Counted from the first letter of the stretch, positions 26,985 to 35,654 are shown. The stretch: 64,000 nt of DNA from JBGAQP01 sp044220635 (GCA_044220635.1 JBGAQP010000016.1:1-64000); one strand, 5' to 3'. A program made the numbers and translations. Notes: generated by a model from the letters alone, not told the origin.

Positions 26985-27338
26985 ATGAGAATCCGCCTTG
27001 CGACCCCGATCCTGGCCGCCGCCCTCGCGGCGGGCCTTCCCGCCCTCGCGCTGAGCCCCGAGGTGGAGGAGCTGTTGAAGGTGCGCGACCGGCTCGCCGC
27101 CGCGCAATGCGAGCAGGCGCGCATCCAGAACGAGGCCGCGGACGCGCTCGCCCGCAACGACGCGGCGCAATACCGGAAGCTGCGCGAGGAGGGCCGGCGC
27201 CTCGACGCCGACCCCGAGTTCGCCGCGCTCGCGAAGCGCAACGTCGAGCTCTCGCAGGGGAAGTTCTACGCGGGCGAGGAGGCACGGGCCCTGCGCGAGC
27301 AGAGCCAGCGCCACAAGGAGTGCTTCAAGAAGAAGTAG
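26985..27338 (+). CDS. Small exported helical protein, hypothetical
   Basis: 117 residues with a signal peptide (MRIRLATPILAAALAAGLPALA). The mature part is a charged helical region with two cysteines, one near its start (AAQCEQAR) and one near the end (HKECFKKK), likely a disulfide. There is no known domain. It follows the FHA gene by 10 bases, so it is probably the third member of the protease-FHA operon. It converges on the Yip1 gene, with 12 bases between the two stop codons. Confidence 0.65.
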   Translation: MRIRLATPILAAALAAGLPALALSPEVEELLKVRDRLAAAQCEQARIQNEAADALARNDAAQYRKLREEGRRLDADPEFAALAKRNVELSQGKFYAGEEARALREQSQRHKECFKKK

Positions 27339-27350
27339 GAAGGGCGGGGC

Positions 27351-28601
27351 CTACTTCTTCACGCCCTCGTCCTTCATCGCCTCGAGCTGGCCGAGGTCGA
27401 CCGAGGCGACCGCGCCCTTCACCTCGTTGAGGCCCATGCCGCTGCCGGAGGCGCCGACGACGAAGCGGTTGGCGACGATCACCGCGTACTTGTTGGGCCC
27501 GCCGGTCTTCGAGATCTCCTCGTGCACCATGCGCCCGCCCTCGTTGCGCGTGCGCTCGATCCTGCGCTCGTCCTCCTTCTCGCCCTGCACGCCCGCCCAG
27601 GACGCGAGGCCCACGAGCCCGCTCGCCCCGCCCGTGTCGGTGATCTCGAGCTTGATCTGCCGGGCGCCGCCGCCGTAGGTCGCCTCGGCCTTCGACACCA
27701 TGAGGCCGGCGATGCCCGAGGTCTCGGCCTTGGAGGAAGTCATCGGCAGCCCCGCGAGGCTCTCGGGCACGAGGGGCTTGAGCCGGTCGATCGCGACGGG
27801 CTCGACGCGCGCGCCGCCGCCCGCCATGACGCCGAGCACTTCCATCGCCGCGCCCATCGCCTTGCCCGGATCGCCGCTCTTCTCCGCCGCCTCCATCTTC
27901 TTGCCCGCCGCCTCCATCTGCTTGGCGAACTGGTCGAGCTTGCCCATGGGGCTGTCCTTGTCGTAGGTCACCTCGGGCGCGGCGCGGCCCATGAAGCCCC
28001 CGCCCATGCCGCCGCCCGCGGCCATCATCGCCGGCGCCGTGATGAGCCCGCCCACGACGCTGATGATGATGCCCACGACGATCGCGCAGATCACGACGAC
28101 GACGGTGTAGACGACCGACTTCTCCTCGGGATTCTTCATCAGGCGCGGAAGGCCGAGGTACAGGAGGTAGAGCCCGTAGAGCGCGCCGAGGATCCCGAGG
28201 ATGGCGAGCATCGGCAGGATCATGAGGATCCCGACCACCCAGGCCGGCGTGTAGGAGTACGCGGCGACCTTGATCGCCTGCGCGAAGTTCTTCTGCGCGC
28301 CGAAATTCGGGGCGAGCGTGTCGATGATGAACCCGATGAGGAAGACGCCCACCACCGCCATCACGACCTGGTAGAGCGCCATCACGAGGCCCCAGGCGAA
28401 GGGCATGCGGAAGGTGCCCATGAAGCCGAGGCTCGTGCCGACGACGGTGCTGCCGATGAAGCCGGCGACGGCGGCGACGATCGCGAGCGGCAGGACGTAT
28501 CCGGTGATCAGCGCCCCCGTGCCGGTCGTCTCGCCGGCGATCACTTCCCACTCCGTCTTCGGCGCAATGAGGATGTTCTTGACGCGATCGATGAGTCCCA
28601 T
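27351..28601 (-). CDS. Yip1-family membrane protein
   Basis: 416 residues. The N-terminal half opens with MGLIDRVKNILIAPKTEWEVI, the usual entry of bacterial Yip1-domain proteins, and has five transmembrane helices up to about residue 205. The C-terminal half is soluble, with a glycine/methionine-rich linker, charged helices and a mixed region containing VKLEITDTGG-like strands. Its C terminus (YAVIVANRFVVGASG) may bind or sense something, but I see no known motif. A GGGGAGG SD precedes the ATG. It is divergent from the Asp-box lipoprotein across 148 bases. Confidence 0.8.
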   Translation of the reverse strand: MGLIDRVKNILIAPKTEWEVIAGETTGTGALITGYVLPLAIVAAVAGFIGSTVVGTSLGFMGTFRMPFAWGLVMALYQVVMAVVGVFLIGFIIDTLAPNFGAQKNFAQAIKVAAYSYTPAWVVGILMILPMLAILGILGALYGLYLLYLGLPRLMKNPEEKSVVYTVVVVICAIVVGIIISVVGGLITAPAMMAAGGGMGGGFMGRAAPEVTYDKDSPMGKLDQFAKQMEAAGKKMEAAEKSGDPGKAMGAAMEVLGVMAGGGARVEPVAIDRLKPLVPESLAGLPMTSSKAETSGIAGLMVSKAEATYGGGARQIKLEITDTGGASGLVGLASWAGVQGEKEDERRIERTRNEGGRMVHEEISKTGGPNKYAVIVANRFVVGASGSGMGLNEVKGAVASVDLGQLEAMKDEGVKK

Positions 28602-28749
28602 GCTCGCCTCCCCGGGCTTGTTCGAATCCGCGCAGTCTAGCACCGCGCCGCGGTAACGAATCCGCAACATCCCGTGACCTTGCGCGCCGCGGCGGCCACT
28701 ACCATTCGCTGGAAGCGCCGCGACGCGGCGAAAGGCCCGAGGGAGGAAC

Positions 28750-30408
28750 GTGGCGCAACGAAAAGCCTTCGCCGTGGCGGCCCTGGCCGCGAGCCTGGTC
28801 GCCGCCTGCTCGGGCAGCGGCGGCGGGGGCGGCGGCACGACCACCGCACCCCCGCCCGCGCCCGCCGCGGTTCCCGGCCTCGTGAGCGGTCCCACGCCCT
28901 TCGCGGCGGCCTGCGGCGGCGCGAGCGGCACCCTGTACCTGAACGCCGAGGTCGAGCCCCACCTCGCCGTGAGCCCGCGCGACGCGAACCACCTCATCGG
29001 CGTGTGGCAGCAGGACCGCTGGTCGAACGGATCGGCGCGCGGGAACGCGACCGCGGTGTCCTTCGACGGCGGCGCCACGTGGTCCCGGCGGCTCGCGCCC
29101 CTTTCCGCCTGCTCGGGCGGCACCGCGGCCAACGGCGGCGACTTCGAGCGCGCGACCGACCCCTGGGTCACGATCGCGCTCGACGGCACCGCTTACCAGA
29201 TGTCCCTGTCGACCTCGGGCGCGTCGTTCGCGCCGGGCTCGGCCAATGCGATGCTCGTCTCGCGGTCGACCGACGGGGGCCTCACCTGGTCGGCGCCCGT
29301 CGCGCTCATCCGCGACACGGCGCCCTACTTCAACGACAAGAACGCGATCACCGCGGACCCCACGGACTCGCGCTACGTGTACGCGGTCTGGGACCGCCTC
29401 GAGCAGGGACGCGGGGGGCCGACCTTCCTCGCGCGCACCACGGACGGCGGCCTCAACTGGGAGCCGGCGCGCACGATCTTCGATCCCGGCCCCTCGGCGC
29501 AGACCATCGGCAACCTCGTCGCCGTGCGCGGCGACGGAACGGCGCTCAACCTGTTCACCCAGCTCACCACGAGCGGCGGCGCGCCCGACGGGACCGGCGC
29601 CACGGTCACCGGGCATCTCGCGGTCCTGCGCTCCACCGACAAGGGCGCGAGCTGGTCCGCGCCGGTGCGCATCGCGGAGCTCCTCGCGATCGGCGTCGTC
29701 GATCCCGAGACCGGCGTGGGAATCCGCGGCGCGCCGATCGTCGCGCAGATCGCCGCCGCGGCCGACGGCGCGTTCGTCGTCGTCTGGTCCGACGCGCGCT
29801 TCTCGGGCGGGGCGCGCGACGCCATCGCCTTCGCGCGCTCCACCGACGGGGGCGCGAGCTGGTCGGCGCCGGTGCGCGTGAACCCGGACGCCTCGGTGCC
29901 GGCCTTCACGCCGCAGGTGCGCGTGCGCGCCGACGGGATGATCGGCGTCACCTACTTCGACCTGCGCTCGAACACGGCGGACCCCGCCACGCTCGGCGCC
30001 GACTACTGGATCGCGCGCTCCGCCGACGGGGTGAACTGGAGCGAGACGCGGGTGGCCGGCCCCTTCAACCTCAACACCGCACCGAACGCCGGCGGCTACT
30101 TCCTCGGCGACTACATGGGGCTCGGCGCCGCGGGCACGGCCTTCCTGCCCTTCTACACGCGCACCACCGGGGATCTCGCGAACCGCACCGACGTCTTCCT
30201 CGCGCGCATCGCCGCCGCTCCCGGCCTCGCCGAGGCCGACCGCGACCCCAAGCGCGCCCTCGCGCAGGAATCGCGCCTCGAGACCTACCGCGCCGAGCCC
30301 GCGCCCGAGGGCTTCGTCGCCTCCGACGCCCTGCGCCAGAAAGTCTCGGACAACATCGTCCGCGCGATGAAGGCCCGCATCCCGAACTGGACGCCCCCCC
30401 GCCGATAA
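28750..30408 (+). CDS. Sialidase-like beta-propeller lipoprotein with Asp-box repeats
   Basis: 552 residues from a GTG start behind GGGAGG. The signal ends in the lipobox SLVAAC, followed by a Gly/Thr/Pro linker. The body is a beta-propeller with several Asp boxes of the form S-x-D-G-G-x-T/S-W (SFDGGATW, STDGGLTW, TTDGGLNW, STDKGASW, STDGGASW), as in exo-alpha-sialidases and related glycosidases. The Arg triad of true sialidases cannot be confirmed by eye, so hydrolase activity is uncertain. It is probably an outer-membrane or surface protein. Its TAA stop lies within the palindromic repeat. Confidence 0.8.
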   Translation: MAQRKAFAVAALAASLVAACSGSGGGGGGTTTAPPPAPAAVPGLVSGPTPFAAACGGASGTLYLNAEVEPHLAVSPRDANHLIGVWQQDRWSNGSARGNATAVSFDGGATWSRRLAPLSACSGGTAANGGDFERATDPWVTIALDGTAYQMSLSTSGASFAPGSANAMLVSRSTDGGLTWSAPVALIRDTAPYFNDKNAITADPTDSRYVYAVWDRLEQGRGGPTFLARTTDGGLNWEPARTIFDPGPSAQTIGNLVAVRGDGTALNLFTQLTTSGGAPDGTGATVTGHLAVLRSTDKGASWSAPVRIAELLAIGVVDPETGVGIRGAPIVAQIAAAADGAFVVVWSDARFSGGARDAIAFARSTDGGASWSAPVRVNPDASVPAFTPQVRVRADGMIGVTYFDLRSNTADPATLGADYWIARSADGVNWSETRVAGPFNLNTAPNAGGYFLGDYMGLGAAGTAFLPFYTRTTGDLANRTDVFLARIAAAPGLAEADRDPKRALAQESRLETYRAEPAPEGFVASDALRQKVSDNIVRAMKARIPNWTPPRR

Positions 30409-30492
30409 ATGGGGACAGTCCCCATTTAATTGTTGTAACAATCCGCCCGCGCCGTGATTGTTACAGCGATTAAATGGGGACTGTCCCCATTT
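30406..30492. repeat. Composite palindromic repeat, copy 4 of 4
   Basis: Left palindrome 30406-30428, inner inverted repeat TGTAACAATC (30434-30443)/GATTGTTACA (30456-30465), right palindrome 30471-30492. It lies between convergent genes and supplies the TAA stops of both: 30406-30408 for the Asp-box lipoprotein and 30470-30472 for the hydrolase. It also encodes the last residues (KMGTVPI) of the hydrolase. Confidence 0.92.
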
Positions 30493-31375
30493 TCCGGTCG
30501 ACCCAGTCTTCGATGGCGGCGCGCAGCGCCTCGGGCTGCTCGGTGGGGATCCAGTGCTGCGCGTCGAGATGGCGGATCTCGACCTGCGGGAGCGCGGCGA
30601 GGCGGCGCTCGGTCTCGGCGGGATCGGAGAGGCTCGTGCCGCGCGAGAGGATCGCGAGCGCGGGGGCGGCGATCGAAGCGAGCTCGGGCATCGGCGCGGT
30701 CACCGCGAGCAGGTCCTGGAAGTAGACCGAGACGGGCAGGCTCTTCAGGTCCTCGACCCAGGAGGCGTAGCGCTCCTCGGGAAAGCGCCCGCCGGCCGCG
30801 GCCATCGCCGCGCGCGTCTCGCGGTCGAGCCGCTCGAGGTCGAGCGTGGCGAGCCGCCGGCGGTGAAGCCCGAGCGCGGCGAGCGCGCGCAGCAGCAGCA
30901 CGAACGGCACGAAGAGGGGCCTGAGCCGCGCCACCCGGTCGAGCGCTCCCGCGAGCGCGGCGCGGAACATCGGCTCGACGAGCACCAGGCCCTCGACCTT
31001 TCCGGGGTGGCGCGCGGCGAAGTGCAACGCGAGGTTCGCTCCGAGGCAGTGCCCGACGAGGACCGCGCGGCTCGCGCCCTCGGCGGCGAGGAGCGCCTCG
31101 AGGTCCCCGCACCAGGCCTCGAAGCCGATGCGCCCGCGATGCAGCGATTCGCCGTGCCCGCGCAGGTCGGCCCGCGCCACGCTCCAGTGGCGCGCGAGCC
31201 GGGTCGCGGCCGCGAACTCCGCCCAGCGCGACATGTTGCTCGCCAGCCCGTGCAGCAGGACGACGAGGCCGCGCGGCCTGGAGGCGCGCCGGATGCGCCA
31301 GACGATCGGGGCGCCGTCGCCGGCCGCGGCAAGGCGGCGCTCCTCGGGCGCTACGGCTCCGGCGGCGGTCTCCAC
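30470..31375 (-). CDS. Alpha/beta hydrolase with Cys at the nucleophile position
   Basis: 301-residue alpha/beta hydrolase fold protein. The oxyanion segment VVLLHGLASN, the SVARADLRGHGES strand and the nucleophile elbow GHCLGAN are clear. The usual Ser of the elbow is Cys110, as in dienelactone hydrolase-type enzymes. Candidate acid and His residues lie in LSRGTSLSD and DAQHWIP. The substrate is unknown. The last seven residues, KMGTVPI, are encoded inside the dispersed palindromic repeat, so the natural C terminus was altered or extended when the repeat arrived. Confidence 0.85.
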   Translation of the reverse strand: METAAGAVAPEERRLAAAGDGAPIVWRIRRASRPRGLVVLLHGLASNMSRWAEFAAATRLARHWSVARADLRGHGESLHRGRIGFEAWCGDLEALLAAEGASRAVLVGHCLGANLALHFAARHPGKVEGLVLVEPMFRAALAGALDRVARLRPLFVPFVLLLRALAALGLHRRRLATLDLERLDRETRAAMAAAGGRFPEERYASWVEDLKSLPVSVYFQDLLAVTAPMPELASIAAPALAILSRGTSLSDPAETERRLAALPQVEIRHLDAQHWIPTEQPEALRAAIEDWVDRKMGTVPI

Positions 31376-31428
31376 GGCGCGATTCTCGCCCGAAGCGCGG
31401 CGCCGAGGAAGCGCGACGCCCGCGGTGC

Positions 31429-31434
31429 GATAAT
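31429..31434 (+). promoter_or_regulatory. Putative -10 box GATAAT
   Basis: GATAAT, 27 bases before ATG 31462 of the ABC ATPase gene, in the divergent region shared with the hydrolase gene. No good -35 is seen. Confidence 0.3.
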
Positions 31435-31461
31435 CGGGGCTCCGATCCTCGCGCGACCCCC

Positions 31462-32271
31462 ATGGCCGACGCCACCGCCGACATCCTCATCGAGATCCGC
31501 GACCTGCACTTCGCCTACGGGAAGAAGCGCGTGCTCAAGGGCATCGATCTCGACATCCCGCGGGGCAAGGTGGTCGCGATCCTCGGCGCGAGCGGCTGCG
31601 GGAAGACGACGCTGCTGCAGCTGATCGGCGGGGCGCTGCGACCCGCGCGGGGCCGGGTGACCGTCAAGGGCCAGGTCGTCCACGCCCTCGACCACGACGG
31701 GCTGTACCGGCTGCGCCGCCAGATCGGGATGATGTTCCAGCAAGGCGGCCTCTTCAGCGACCTTTCCGTGTTCGAGAACGTCGCCTTCCCCATCCGCGAG
31801 CACACGAGGCTGCCCGAGGAGGTGATCCACGACCTCGTGGTCATGAAGCTGCACGCCGTGGGGCTGCGCGGCGCGCACCCCATGATGCCCACGGAGCTCT
31901 CCGGGGGGATGTCGAGGCGCGTGGCGCTCGCGCGCGCCATCGCGCTCGACCCCGACCTCATCATCTACGACGAGCCCTTCGCCGGGCTCGACCCGATCTC
32001 GCTCAACGTGATCTGCAACCTCATCCGCAAGCTGAACGACGCGCTCGGCGCGACCTCGGTGGTGGTGACCTACGACGTGCACGAGGCGGTGCAGCTCGCC
32101 GACTACCTCTACCTCATCGGCGACGGGGTGATCGAGGGCCACGGGCCCACGCAGGAGATGCTCGCCTCCGCGCATCCCTTCGTGCGCCAGTTCCTGCACG
32201 CCCAGCCCGACGGCCCCGTGCCCTTCCACGTCCCCGCGGGCGACTTCGCCCGGGAGCTCGAGATCTCCTGA
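31462..32271 (+). CDS. MlaF-like ABC transporter ATP-binding protein, orphan
   Basis: 269-residue ATPase of the Mla/Ttg2A phospholipid-transport type. Walker A is GASGCGKTT, the signature is LSGGMSRRVALARA, and Walker B is LIIYDEPFAGLDPIS. The signature and the FAGLDPIS segment are typical of MlaF. The switch residue, normally His before the Asp of the H-loop (S/T-H-D-V), is Tyr204 in VVVTYDVHEA. No mlaE, mlaD or mlaC gene is adjacent, so its permease is encoded elsewhere. The gene is flanked by unrelated genes. Confidence 0.85.
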   Translation: MADATADILIEIRDLHFAYGKKRVLKGIDLDIPRGKVVAILGASGCGKTTLLQLIGGALRPARGRVTVKGQVVHALDHDGLYRLRRQIGMMFQQGGLFSDLSVFENVAFPIREHTRLPEEVIHDLVVMKLHAVGLRGAHPMMPTELSGGMSRRVALARAIALDPDLIIYDEPFAGLDPISLNVICNLIRKLNDALGATSVVVTYDVHEAVQLADYLYLIGDGVIEGHGPTQEMLASAHPFVRQFLHAQPDGPVPFHVPAGDFARELEIS

Positions 32272-32347
32272 AGCAGGGCGCGCCGCGCCGTTCGTCCGGC
32301 CCGCGACCGCGTCCGTCGGGCGGCTTGGAGACGGCGGGACGGCGGCG

Positions 32348-32353
32348 GATAAT
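32348..32353 (+). promoter_or_regulatory. Putative -10 box GATAAT
   Basis: GATAAT, 14 bases before ATG 32368 of the PAS-GGDEF gene, with no SD sequence between. No recognisable -35 hexamer. Confidence 0.3.
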
Positions 32354-32367
32354 CCCCCGACACCGCC

Positions 32368-33645
32368 ATGCCCCGCGCCCCGCTGTCGCCCATCCCCGAC
32401 GCCTTCGGCAGCCCGGAAGAGCTGCTCGCTGCGCTCGCGGAGTCGCTCGGCGGCCTCTTCTCCTTCATCGGCACCGACGAGCGCATCCGGTTCGCGAGCC
32501 GAGGCTTCGCCGAATGGTTCGGGACGACTCCCGCGGGCATCGCCGGGCGCACGCTCGTCGACCTCTACGGGCCCGAGGCGTACGCGGAGTTCGCGCCGTG
32601 GATCCGGCGCGCTTTCGCGGGCGAGGACGTGCACTACGAGCGCCACGCGAAGCGCCCCGGCGGCGGCGCGCACTGGATCTCCGTGAGCCTGCGCCCGCAC
32701 CGCGACGCCGCCGGCCGCGTGCTCGGCGTCTTCTCCTGCTCGCTCGAGGTGAAGGAGCTCAAGCGCACCCACGACGCGCTGCAGCGCGCTCTCGCCGAGC
32801 TCGCCACGCACATCGAGAACACGCCGCTCGCGGTCGTCGAGTGGTCCTCGACGATGGAGGTGGCGCGCTGGTCGCCGCAGGCCGAGGCGATCTTCGGCTG
32901 GAAGGCCGAGGAGGTGCTCGAGAAGCGCCCCGGGGACTTCGGCCTCGTGCACCCCGAGTCGCGCGAGCTGGTCGCCGCGATCACCCGCGAGCTCGTCGAG
33001 GGCCGCGAGCGGCGCAACCGCATGCTCACCCGCAACCTCACGAAGGACGGCCGCGCGATCCACTGCGAGTGGTACAACTCCGCGCTCTTCGACACCCAGG
33101 GCCGCTTCGTGTCGCTGCTCTCCCTCGCGCAGGACGTGACCGCGCGCTTCGAGGCCGAGGAGCAGCTGCGCCACCAGGCGGTGATGGACGCGCTCACCGG
33201 GCTTCCCAACCGCAACTCGCTCGCCGCGCGCCTCGAGCACGCGGTCATGCGCGTCAACCGCAGCGGCGACCGGATCGCGCTCGTGTTCATCGACCTCGAC
33301 CGCTTCAAGCGCGTGAACGACACGCTCGGCCACGCGGCGGGCGACGAGGTCCTGCGTCAGGCGGCGGGGCGCATCCGCGCCTGCGTGCGCGAGGTGGACA
33401 CGGTCGCCCGCCTCGGCGGCGACGAGTTCGTCGTGCTGCTCGAGACCGACGTGCGCGAGGACACCCCCGGCATCATCGGCGAGCGCGTGCGCGCGGCGTT
33501 CCGCACGCCCTTCGCCTGGAAGGGCCGGGACGTCGTCTGCGGCGCCAGCATGGGGGTAAGCTTCTATCCGGACCACGCGCGCGACCCCGCAGCCCTGCTC
33601 GCTTCGGCCGACGAAGCCATGTACCGCGCCAAGCCAACGACCTGA
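32368..33645 (+). CDS. Diguanylate cyclase with two PAS domains
   Basis: 425-residue cytoplasmic sensor enzyme. Two PAS folds lie at about residues 20-135 (FSFIGTDERIRFASRGFAEWFG) and 145-265 (VVEWSSTMEVARWSPQAEAIFGW). The GGDEF domain follows, starting at MDALTGLPNRNSL. The active site GGDEF is at 350-354, with an intact inhibitory I-site R341-E-V-D344. It should make c-di-GMP from two GTP and be feedback-inhibited by product. No transmembrane segments are present, so the PAS domains sense a cytoplasmic signal; the ligand is unknown. Confidence 0.92.
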   Translation: MPRAPLSPIPDAFGSPEELLAALAESLGGLFSFIGTDERIRFASRGFAEWFGTTPAGIAGRTLVDLYGPEAYAEFAPWIRRAFAGEDVHYERHAKRPGGGAHWISVSLRPHRDAAGRVLGVFSCSLEVKELKRTHDALQRALAELATHIENTPLAVVEWSSTMEVARWSPQAEAIFGWKAEEVLEKRPGDFGLVHPESRELVAAITRELVEGRERRNRMLTRNLTKDGRAIHCEWYNSALFDTQGRFVSLLSLAQDVTARFEAEEQLRHQAVMDALTGLPNRNSLAARLEHAVMRVNRSGDRIALVFIDLDRFKRVNDTLGHAAGDEVLRQAAGRIRACVREVDTVARLGGDEFVVLLETDVREDTPGIIGERVRAAFRTPFAWKGRDVVCGASMGVSFYPDHARDPAALLASADEAMYRAKPTT

Positions 33646-33665
33646 GCCATGTACCGGGAGCCCCG

Positions 33666-34136
33666 ATGAACAAAGCCCTTCTGCCGATGATCGCGGCGGG
33701 CCTCGCGCTCGCCGCCCCCGCCGCCCGCGGCTACTGCGTGCACAACGACCTCAAGGACCGCGACATCGCGGTGCTGCAGGAGACCCATCCCGACTGGAAG
33801 CGCGAGGACAACCGCTTCCGCGCCACGATCAAGCCCGGCCGCAACACCTGCTGCAAGTTCTCGAGCCTCGACTGCAACCCGAACGGCCGCCAGAACTCGC
33901 TCGTCGGGCTCGCGATCACGATCGCCGGCGAGCCCGCCTACACCTGCGGCCTGCCCGCGGGCCCGAACAAGGAACGCCAGGTGAAGGTGACCGGGGGCGG
34001 GACGCTGCGCGTCATCGCCAACCCGAAGCACGACCCGGACGCCAAGGTCGCCACCGCGCCCTACCTCGTGCGCATCTGGGCCCACGATGGGCAGGATGTC
34101 ACCGGGCCCGCGGGCGTCGCCTGCCGCGCGCCCTAG
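33666..34136 (+). CDS. Cysteine-rich exported protein, hypothetical
   Basis: 156 residues with a signal peptide (MNKALLPMIAAGLALAAPAARG). The mature domain has six cysteines (YCVHND, NTCCKFSSLDCN, YTCGLP, VACRAP) and beta-rich segments, consistent with a small disulfide-bonded periplasmic domain. I do not recognise the family. It begins 20 bases after the diguanylate cyclase and ends 11 bases before the Bug receptor gene, so the three may share a transcript. Confidence 0.7.
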   Translation: MNKALLPMIAAGLALAAPAARGYCVHNDLKDRDIAVLQETHPDWKREDNRFRATIKPGRNTCCKFSSLDCNPNGRQNSLVGLAITIAGEPAYTCGLPAGPNKERQVKVTGGGTLRVIANPKHDPDAKVATAPYLVRIWAHDGQDVTGPAGVACRAP

Positions 34137-34147
34137 AAGGAGAGCCC

Positions 34148-35122
34148 ATGAACCGCCGCCTCGCCCGCGCGACCCTGGCCCTCGGGGCCGCATGGCTCGC
34201 CCTCGCCGTCCACGCCCAGCCCGATTACCCGGCGAAGACGATCACGATGATCGTGCCCTTCCCGCCGGGAGGCGTGGCCGACATCACCGCGCGCCCGCTC
34301 GCCGAGGCCATGGGCCGCCACCTCGGGCACGCGGTCATCGTCGAGAACAAGAGCGGCGCGGGCGGCAGCGTCGGCCATGCCTACGTCGCCAAGGCGAAAC
34401 CCGACGGCTACACGGTGCTGCTCGCGCTTTCCTCGATCGCGTTCCTGCCCGCGGCGGACCGAGTGATCGGCCGCGAGCCCCTCTACACGCTCGAGCAGCT
34501 GGTGCCGATCGCGCGCTTCACCGCCGACCCCACCGTGCTCGCGGTGCGCGCCGACAGCCCCTGGAGGGACGCGAAGGAAATGCTGGAGGCGGCGCGCAAG
34601 GCCCCGGGCACCATCCCCTACGGCTCCTCGGGAAACTACGGGACCATGCACGTGCCCATGGAGATGCTCACGGCGGCGGCGGGCGCGAAGATGCTCCACG
34701 TGCCCTACGCGGGCGCGGGCCCCGCGATCGTGGGCCTGCTCGGCGGCGCGGTGGACGCGCTCTCCACGGGGCCTTCGACGGTCATGGGCCACATGAAGGC
34801 GGGCAAGGTGCGCGTGCTTGCCACCTGGGGCGAGGCGCGCCACCCGGCGCTCCCGGACGTGCCCACGCTCAAGGAGCTGGGCTACGACGCGCAGTTCTCG
34901 CAATGGACCGGGCTCGTCGTTCCCGCCGGGACGCCGGAGCCGGTGATCGCGAGATTGCGGGAGGCGGCGAAGGCCGCGGCCGCGGATCCGGCCTTCCAGG
35001 CCGCGCTCGCGAAAGTCCAGACGCCGATCCAGTACCTCGACCAGCCGCAGTTCCGCGCGTTCTGGGACGCGGAGGCGCGCAAGCTCTCCGGCGTCGTGCA
35101 GAGGATCGGGAAGGTCGAGTGA
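34148..35122 (+). CDS. Bug-family (TctC) substrate-binding protein
   Basis: 324-residue periplasmic receptor with a signal peptide ending in VHAQPD. Family motifs include ITMIVPFPPGGVADITARPLAE, VIVENKSGAGGSVG, PDGYTVLLA, VPYAGAGPAIVGLLGG and VPAGTPEPVIARLREA. It binds a small carboxylate for a tripartite tricarboxylate transporter; no TctA/TctB is adjacent. It has an AAGGAG SD. It is distinct from the other Bug receptor at 11044 and is unlikely to be a recent duplicate, since the sequences differ widely. Confidence 0.93.
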   Translation: MNRRLARATLALGAAWLALAVHAQPDYPAKTITMIVPFPPGGVADITARPLAEAMGRHLGHAVIVENKSGAGGSVGHAYVAKAKPDGYTVLLALSSIAFLPAADRVIGREPLYTLEQLVPIARFTADPTVLAVRADSPWRDAKEMLEAARKAPGTIPYGSSGNYGTMHVPMEMLTAAAGAKMLHVPYAGAGPAIVGLLGGAVDALSTGPSTVMGHMKAGKVRVLATWGEARHPALPDVPTLKELGYDAQFSQWTGLVVPAGTPEPVIARLREAAKAAAADPAFQAALAKVQTPIQYLDQPQFRAFWDAEARKLSGVVQRIGKVE

Positions 35123-35135
35123 GGCGGGGGCGGGC

Positions 35136-35654
35136 CTACTTGACGCGGCGGCGCTCGGCCATCGCGGCGAGCTCTTCCTTCGCGAGGCGGCCGAGCTTCC
35201 GGTAGCGCCCGCGGCCCTCGGCGTGGAAGACGATCGCGTCGCCTTCCCGGAGCGCCGCCTCCTCGGGGCCGAACGCGCCGGCGATCACCGCCGCGGGCGC
35301 GACGATGATCGTGTTGGTGCCCGAGGGCGGCTCGCGGGAGACCATCTTGCGCAGCACGTCCGGGCCGTCGGCGGGGTCGGGCGAGGTGCGCAGCTCGACC
35401 AGGGTCATGCCCTCGGCGGCCCGCCCCTGGTCGCCCGAGCTCGCGTGGACCCAGCCCACGAGGACCTCGAGCTTCAGGAACGACTGCTTCCATTCCGCGA
35501 AGGTGGCCGGCGTCGTGCCCCGCACGAAGACGAGGTTGTTGCTGCCCCCGCGCAATTCCTCGGCGAACAGGGCTTCCTGCTCGGGGGAGAGGGCCGCGAC
35601 GGGCAGCGCGAAGAGCAGCGACGCGGCGAGGGCCGCGAGTCGGTGGAGCGGCAT
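35136..35654 (-). CDS. Exported hypothetical protein
   Basis: 172 residues with a signal peptide (MPLHRLAALAASLLFALPVAALS). The mature part has no recognised domain. It includes GGSNNLVFVRGTTPATFAEWKQSF, a TLVELRTSPDP segment and a basic Glu/Arg C terminus. The gene converges on the Bug receptor with 13 bases between the stops. A longer frame extends upstream, but ATG 35654 gives a proper signal peptide and is preferred. Confidence 0.65.
   Translation of the reverse strand: MPLHRLAALAASLLFALPVAALSPEQEALFAEELRGGSNNLVFVRGTTPATFAEWKQSFLKLEVLVGWVHASSGDQGRAAEGMTLVELRTSPDPADGPDVLRKMVSREPPSGTNTIIVAPAAVIAGAFGPEEAALREGDAIVFHAEGRGRYRKLGRLAKEELAAMAERRRVK

Noticed and set aside
30406..30492. Ordinary rho-independent terminator between convergent genes
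   Set aside because: Palindromes with A/T flanks could end transcription, but the same composite structure recurs in other contexts, including ahead of a start codon at 24681, so a dispersed repeat is the better description. Termination may be a side effect.
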